From Ailanthus altissimus (lineage: Eukaryota; Streptophyta; Magnoliopsida; Sapindales; Simaroubaceae): 64,000 nt of DNA. Location of the stretch: the NCBI GenBank assembly GCA_946807835.1, contig OX327683.1, forward strand, positions 31,927,001 to 31,991,000. Direction: 5' to 3'. This document shows, in pieces, positions 58,437-64,000 of this stretch. Position 1 is the first letter of the stretch; each line of letters starts with the position of its first letter. The notes under the pieces were generated by a model. It worked only from the letters and a program-made list of their open reading frames with translations, searched no databases and had not been told where the DNA came from. The translations under genes and the position numbers were made by a program.

Positions 58437-60631
58437 TGTTGGAGCTGGTGCTCACGTGCCATTCCAATATTGTATGAATATTAATTGTTAATATTTATAC
58501 AATAAACATTTCGAATAAAGATTGTTAATATCATATTAATATGGTATAATGCTTGTAACATTACAGACATTGTTTGATCTGAAAGAGTTCAGATCTGGTC
58601 TAAAGGAGTTTAGATCAGAACTAATAGTTAGCAAAGCTGAGAGTTATAAATGCTAAAAGTTAGCACTGTTAAGAGTTAGCAGGTTATAAGAGTCAGCGAG
58701 GTCTAAAGAGTTAGAACCTTGTCTATAATGGGACAAAGACCTGAGAGTATACTTGTAATGATATAGTTGCAAAGAGTTGCAATAGGTGTTAAGAAATATC
58801 ATTATGTAAGTATGTCTCAAAGATAATGTTCCTGATCTATAATCACTAATGCGGGTCTATCGGTGATTCACTTTATATAGATTAGTGTATGTCTATATCT
58901 GACTGGTTCAGATGGTTGTTCTTAGCTGACCATGAGCTTAGAGCTTGTATAGGCATGCGGGTATCCAGTCAGGACTGGATACTGAACAGACTTATGAGGA
59001 CCCCAATAGATATCCTATGACACCGTCAAAGGAAGGTCCTCTCGAGTTGAGTAGTATTTGTGGTCCTTTGACCTGAGCGCCACGGTGGTCTTGTGAGTGA
59101 TCCATCATGCTTTGGTTCCACATATGTCAGAGACCTTTCATGGTCTGACCGCTATGTGTCGCTGGGTATGGTCCGATGCTCATGGAGTCCGGTGTGCGTA
59201 GATACGGGATCCGTCAGCTTACGTAGGTAAGTTGTATATCCGATGCTCCGAGATTGTATTTCATAAAGTCTTGTGGCCACAAGCATAAACCCGGGAAAAG
59301 AGTTTCCCATAGGGTTAAACAATATAGCAAAAGTGTTTGCGTATATTGTTTATAGAGATACGAATCTGGAGATAAGTTTATGGATGAGCAAATGGGGATT
59401 TGACGGTGCTGATCTATATCCCCGCACATCTAGGATATAAATGATGGAAGGATTATACGTGTACGTTATGACCTCAACTTGTATGGTCTGACACGCTGAT
59501 TTGTAATATTCGTAACGTGTGCGTGGGGCATCGATTACGGATTAATGGAACAGTTCCATTTGACAAATCGGGTGTAGACCTAGAGAGTCCCAATATGAAA
59601 TGTACTCTTTGAGCACTTAGGCAGTGTACCGTATTGAATTGTTCAATACAGTATAATTCAGCAATTACTAAGGTTACGTTAACTAAAGTATGTGGTTAAA
59701 TTGGTGGGACCCACTTTAGGTTAACTTGGTAACCGAGTAAGGATATAATAGTAATTTCACTTTATGATTATTTAATTGTTAAATAATTAAAATAAATATT
59801 TATTTATTTAATTGTTAAATAAATTAATTTAACATAACTAAGGTTAAAAGTTAACCAAGTGGTTAAGTTAAGTTAACCTTACTTAAAGGTTAAGTAAAGG
59901 TTAACCTAACCATGGTTAAGTTAGTTAACTATGGTTAAATTAATTAAATATTTATTAACTTAAAGGTTAAGTTAAAATAATCTAACTAAGGTTAAATTTT
60001 AACTAAGGTTAGGTTAAGCCAAATGAAATGCAAATGAAATTCAAATTAGTTTGGAATTAATTCATTTGTATATAAAGTGAAATGAAATTGAAATTCAAAA
60101 TTGATTTTAGTTTTTTAGGTTTTGCATTTTGGGAGCCAATTCAATTTGAGAAATTGAAATTGTTTGTTTTGTGTTTTAAGTGTTAGAACAACAAAACAAA
60201 TTGAATTAATGGTTACTAAATGTAATAACTAAAAACAAGATTTGTTTTATTTATTCAAGAGTTGAATAAAAGGAAAAACAAATTTAATTAAGTTAAATGG
60301 TTTAACTTTGAAAAATGTTTAAGAGTTAAACACAAATGCTGGATTAAGATGCTGCCATTCTAGACAATCAAACCCACCCTTGTTGATTGCTAGAATTGAT
60401 CAAAGATTCATTTCATGGTGGACTTCAAAGAAAATTAATCCAAAGGCTTCATTGGTGATATTTCTCAATCTCGAATTTCAGATTAATCAAATGTTATTTT
60501 CTGTGTTCATTATATGTAATCTTCCGCTGTGCACATGTATGTATGAGATATGTATATTGTTTGTATGATGAACACAACCCACATGCAAGCACTCTAAGTT
60601 AAGTAAATTCGCCCAACCATATAACCCAACA
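58437..60631 (+). repeat. 5' LTR of the family B element
   Basis: Starts TGTTGGAGCTGGTGCTCACG and ends ..ATAACCCAACA. About 2.2 kb, with a GGTTAAGTTAACC-rich segment at 59690-60020 made of many short TTAACC/GGTTAA repeats. Related copies are at 34659, 39387 and 45046. Confidence 0.85.
59690..60020. repeat. Dense GGTTAA/TTAACC repeats
   Basis: GGTTAA(G/C) and its reverse complement occur many times (for example AAGGTTAAAAGTTAACC and ACTAAGGTTAA), giving many small self-complementary pairs inside the LTR. Confidence 0.8.
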
Positions 60632-60633
60632 AT

Positions 60634-60645
60634 TGGTATCAGAGC
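60634..60645 (+). promoter_or_regulatory. Primer-binding site of the family B element
   Basis: TGGTATCAGAGC, exact plant initiator-Met site, two bases after the LTR. Confidence 0.93.
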
Positions 60646-60773
60646 AATTTGTGTTGTTATGGGTGATTTTTTAGTGTTAGCTAAGTGTTGGCTAAATTGT
60701 AGGACAATTTCCGGGGCTGTTGGGGTGCATTTTAAGTGTTAAAAATGCAAACCAGTGAAAAACAGCACCTGGA

Positions 60774-61040
60774 ACGCTGCAGCGCTAAGGTCCAGCGCGG
60801 CAGCGTTCATATGAACGCGGGAGCGCTGAGCGTATGACGCCCCAGCGCTGAAGTACGGCGGGGGCGCTGATTGTTTGGCGCCCCAGCGCTGGACAAGGGC
60901 GAGGGCGCTGGTTTTCTGGCGCCCCAGCGCGGGAAGCACTGCTTCCAGCGCCCCAGCGCTGGTAAGCCACCGCCGCAGCGCTGAGGCTTGTGAAGCCCTA
61001 GCGCGGCAGCGCTATAAGACCAGCGCCGCGGCGTTCTTAC
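60774..61040. repeat. GC-rich GCGCCCCAGCGCTG repeat block
   Basis: A block with extremely high GC for this window, consisting of degenerate units around GGCGCCCCAGCGCTGG alternating with GGGCGCTGG and GCAGCGCT. The units are self-complementary (AGCGCT), so both strands read alike and ORFs appear on both. No protein family is recognised. Confidence 0.85.
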
Positions 61041-61041
61041 A

Positions 61042-61043
<2 letters not shown>

Positions 61044-61076
<33 letters not shown>
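61044..61076 (+). repeat. Poly(A) run of 33
   Basis: Uninterrupted A run directly after the GC-rich block. Confidence 0.95.
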
Positions 61077-61079
<3 letters not shown>

Positions 61080-61406
61080 TAAAATCTTTTTATTTTTCCG
61101 CATGTGGGGGTTTATGAGATGTAATGATAAGGGTTATTAGTTTACATGATAAACCAAGAAAATAATATTTTTTATTATTTATTTATTTTTGTAACCACAA
61201 TGGGGGCCCCACTGGTGGGGGTTAGTTGTGCTTGTGCAAAAATGAATAATTGATTGAGAATAACCTCTCATGTGATGAGAGTATATAATATGAAAGCCTG
61301 TAATTAAAATCTCTCTTAATTAGATTGAAATTTATTATATTATGTGATAATATTTTAAATGGTCCGTCTTGTCAATACGGTGTGAGATGGGTCACTATGG
61401 TTTTTC

Positions 61407-61701
61407 CCAATATTGCTTTAGCGTGAGGGATTTGGTCGGTGTGACTTGGTCTAATGCCGGTAAAACATGAGATGAATCAAATATATGCGAACATATTATC
61501 CAATATTGCTTTAGCGTGAGGATAGTGTCAGTAACATATATTTGAGCATTGACGAGTTAATCTGAAATACAGTTACCCAATATTGCTTTAGCGTGAGGGT
61601 AATGTGTATTTAGGATCAGTAGTAAGAGTTGTATGAGATACAATTGACAAGAGTTGTCTACCTGTTGGATTTATAAAGGCCAATATTGCTTTAGCGTGAG
61701 G
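61407..61701 (+). repeat. Four spaced copies of a 22-base motif
   Basis: CAATATTGCTTTAGCGTGAG, preceded by C and followed by G, occurs without change at 61407-61428, 61500-61521, 61577-61598 and 61680-61701. Spacings are 93, 77 and 103 bases and the sequence between copies differs, so the motif alone is conserved. Confidence 0.95.
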
Positions 61702-61905
61702 CTGGAGTAAAACCCCAATGGGATCCACTTCCCTCTGTATAGTTTAAAATGTTATACTATCTTATCCCGTGTGAGAGGTTAAAGGGATTAAGTAAAGCAG
61801 TGGGAGGGCGTTTTTAGATTAAAAAATGTATAACAGTTATACCCATGATCTAAAACGTAATTTATTAACGATAAAGAAATGTTCTGCTACGCATCTCCTA
61901 TTTTG

Positions 61906-61984
61906 TCTTATAGAGATAAGATGATTATCTTATAGAGATAAGATACTTGTCTTATAGAGATAAGATTGTCTTATAGAGATAAGA
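61906..61984. repeat. Four tandem self-complementary TCTTATAGAGATAAGAT units
   Basis: The 17-base unit occurs at about 61906, 61927, 61949 and 61968 with short variable spacers. CTTAT..ATAAG makes each unit a small hairpin with an AGAG loop. Confidence 0.9.
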
Positions 61985-62599
61985 TGAGTACGAGCAATCC
62001 ATTACTAATCTTGAACAAATACCAATAACTATAGGGTACTGAATAAAATATGTAAGACTTGCTTATGAATCTAAGAATAGTTCTAGATTCAATAATATTT
62101 GATATTACTAAACTACATATAGAGAAAAGTCATAATGGAAAGTGTTTCCACTGTTATAAGGTTTGAAATAGTAAATGTTACTATTCATCGTACCTTGACT
62201 TAAGAAAGATTGACTCATTAGATATCTGTTTGACCAAACATTAACATTTCATTAGCATTTGATGTTAACTCTGCAAGGGTATGAGATACTGCTTGTTATT
62301 ATCATATCTGCAAGATGTTGCATGATTTGAGAAATGCTTGATTACTAAAAAATGAGAAGTTCAGCTTCACGTAGGTAATAGAGATTTCCTGAACGTGGTA
62401 GCCGTTAAGACTTCACAGTTACTTCTTATTTCTAGTAACAGCATTAATGTTGTATAATTACTATTACGTGCCAAACATTATTAGGTAAATCATATCACTC
62501 CCTGTAGTTGACAGAGAGGGTTATCATAAAAATACGGAAATAGTTCCTTGTGATAATGATAATGATTTACTAACTGAATGTCAGTTAATGAATGGCCGT

Positions 62600-63830
62600 T
62601 ATATCTTATATACAATAGCAAATGTTATAAGTGTAGAGGTGAACAGAAAATATAGTATTTCAGCAACTTAAATAATAATGAATAGTGGTATATATAAGAT
62701 TAGGTCATGTAGTCGTGAGACGACTATCCTAGCTGGTTAAGGATGGTCAGATATTTGATCTGACTATAGTACAATGACTAGTTTGAATTATGAATTCTAG
62801 AAAATATGGCCGAATCTTGATGTATGTGTAAGACACCATGCCACTGGTTTATTGGATTTGGTACATATAGATGTATTTAGTCCAATAAATCTTACTGTTA
62901 TAAATGATTTCGATACTTCATTGTCTTTATAGTGATTGTCACTATATGGACATGTGTTTCTAGGAAACGTAGGTCAGAATAATTTCGAAGTGTTCAAAAT
63001 GTTCTGACAATGAAAGTAAAGAAACAAACCCTTATGTATATTGAGTACTTGCGATTAGATCGAGGTAGTTTATACATAATCAGTAAATTCATAAATTATT
63101 TAAAGAGAATATGATTCTCTCTCAGCATAGTCCTCCAAATACTCCTCAACATAAAGATGCTTAGGAAATGAGGAATCGGACTATATTAGATACAGTCTGA
63201 TTGATATTGAGAACCGCTGATCTTCTAAAAATATCTATGAGGTTATATTTTAACATCTGCTACTCACTTATTAAATAATTCCATAATCGTTCCTACTACT
63301 TTATATGAGATATAGACTAAATAGGAAACGAGTCTTAAGTATGTTAAGACTTAGTGTTATTCTGTTTTCATAAGAGTTATGCAACAGAATAAACTTGTAT
63401 CCAACGGTACAAGTATCGGTTCATTTAGTATCCTAAGTGTATAATGGGATACCAATTCTATAATTCAGATGAACGAAATATATTTGTTTCTCATGATGTC
63501 ACATTCCTAGAGAAAGCGTTTCTCATGGATTGTGGAGATTATAGAAAGATTGAACTTGATGAAGTCAATCTAGATATTGATGAACCAACGATGGAATTTT
63601 AATTTTAAATGAGTGAAATACCTTTAACACACTAAGTTCATAAGTCCAAAAGGATATCAAGGCCATCATTTAGGTATGTTTGATACTTGAAGGTGCCCTT
63701 GGTATTTTCTTAGTTGAAGAAATGGATCCTTTAACTTATGGAGAGACGATGTTTGACATCGATTCGGGAAAATAAAAAGATATCATAAAATTTGAAATTG
63801 ACTCAACGCATGACAATTAAGTCTAGGACT
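62600..63830 (+). pseudogene. Copia pol relic: GAG-pre-integrase, integrase, start of reverse transcriptase
   Basis: Reads LVKDGQIFDLT and then, after frameshifts, TGLLDLVHIDV (usual ..ELVHSDVCGP), ILSQHSPPNTPQHKDA with EMRNRTILDTV (usual ..TPQHNGVSERRNRTLLDMVRSM), and EEMDPLTYGE..DIDSGK near 63720. Many stops and frameshifts. No gag was recognised between the primer site and this region. Confidence 0.8.
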
Positions 63831-64000
63831 TAGTTGAGCTTCCTGTAGAAATTGTTTCTATCAGCAGTAAATCAGTTTACGCAGCGGAAGCAGTGTGGGC
63901 CCTATCTGAAGGAATGGTCCTTCATGGCCTGACTAATGTTGAAAGGTTACACTCAGAGATCTAGGATCAATAATGAGGAAATCTTTTTCATCAGTAACCA
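63831..64000. other. End of window, sequence not matched to pol
   Basis: After about 63840 the copia homology stops and GTTTACGCAGCGGAAGCAGT follows. It may be another insertion or a deletion junction. Nothing further can be said from this end. Confidence 0.3.

Larger units (their letters stand above)
58437..64000 (+). mobile_element. Family B Ty1/copia element, right end outside the window
   Basis: LTR 58437-60631, tRNA-iMet primer site at 60634-60645, a long repeat-rich leader, then a decayed copia pol on the + strand. It shows that LTR family B belongs to a copia element. The 3' LTR is not in the window. Confidence 0.82.

Noticed and set aside
60739..61103. Minus-strand ORFs in the GC-rich block
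   Set aside because: Repetitive RWGA/SALG-type peptides produced by the tandem GC repeats, not proteins.
61407..61701. CRISPR-like spacing of four identical 22-mers
   Set aside because: Plant retroelement leader, only four repeats, uneven spacers of 55-81 bases, no cas genes.

Overview
The window looks like nuclear DNA from a eudicot plant. It is very AT-rich and packed with nested, decaying LTR retrotransposons of plant Ty1/copia and Ty3/gypsy types, most of them primed by initiator-Met tRNA. The few non-transposon genes are plant families. No bacterial, organellar, rRNA or tRNA genes were seen. The species cannot be named from the sequence alone.

Layout. Positions 241-513 hold an RNase H-like relic. 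2261-14566 is a non-autonomous copia element (copy 1, + strand). Its gag is split by a complete 9.18 kb LTR element (family A, 3197-12377, minus strand, 5-bp TSD TAAGG). Family A keeps only a decayed chromodomain tail of a Tekay/Del-like gypsy pol. In place of gag-pol it carries two plus-strand genes antisense to the element: a decayed unknown gene (6811-7971) and an intact intronless LOG-type cytokinin-activating gene (8565-9218). 19881-25775 is a second copy of the same copia family (minus strand, TSD TATTT), interrupted by a family A solo LTR. 27.5-28.3 kb and 32.6-33.8 kb hold fold-back/TIR elements. 31951-32574 is a truncated CYP94-like P450. 34.5-49.2 kb is a nest of copia LTR family B copies, one more family A solo LTR and a copia pol relic. 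51.3-58.2 kb is a tandem duplication followed by a gag-protease-only gypsy relic. 58.2 kb has a tRNA-like SINE ending in a 126-bp near-perfect palindrome. 58437-64000 is a family B copia element running off the window, with unusual repeats after its primer-binding site.

Host genes. Three related small secreted-peptide loci lie on the + strand at 15679, about 34046 and 50993. They share a C-terminal two-cysteine motif resembling the CTNIP/SCREW phytocytokines. The 50993 copy is intact, the 15679 copy has one stop codon in its signal peptide, and the 34046 copy is a pseudogene. They look like a local duplication cluster pushed apart by transposons.

The most interesting object is the family A element. 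It is recent (LTRs of equal length, about 1% different by eye) and carries what looks like a complete LOG transcription unit: TATA box, short leader, full-length ORF and poly(A) signal. It could spread a cytokinin-activation gene through the genome.
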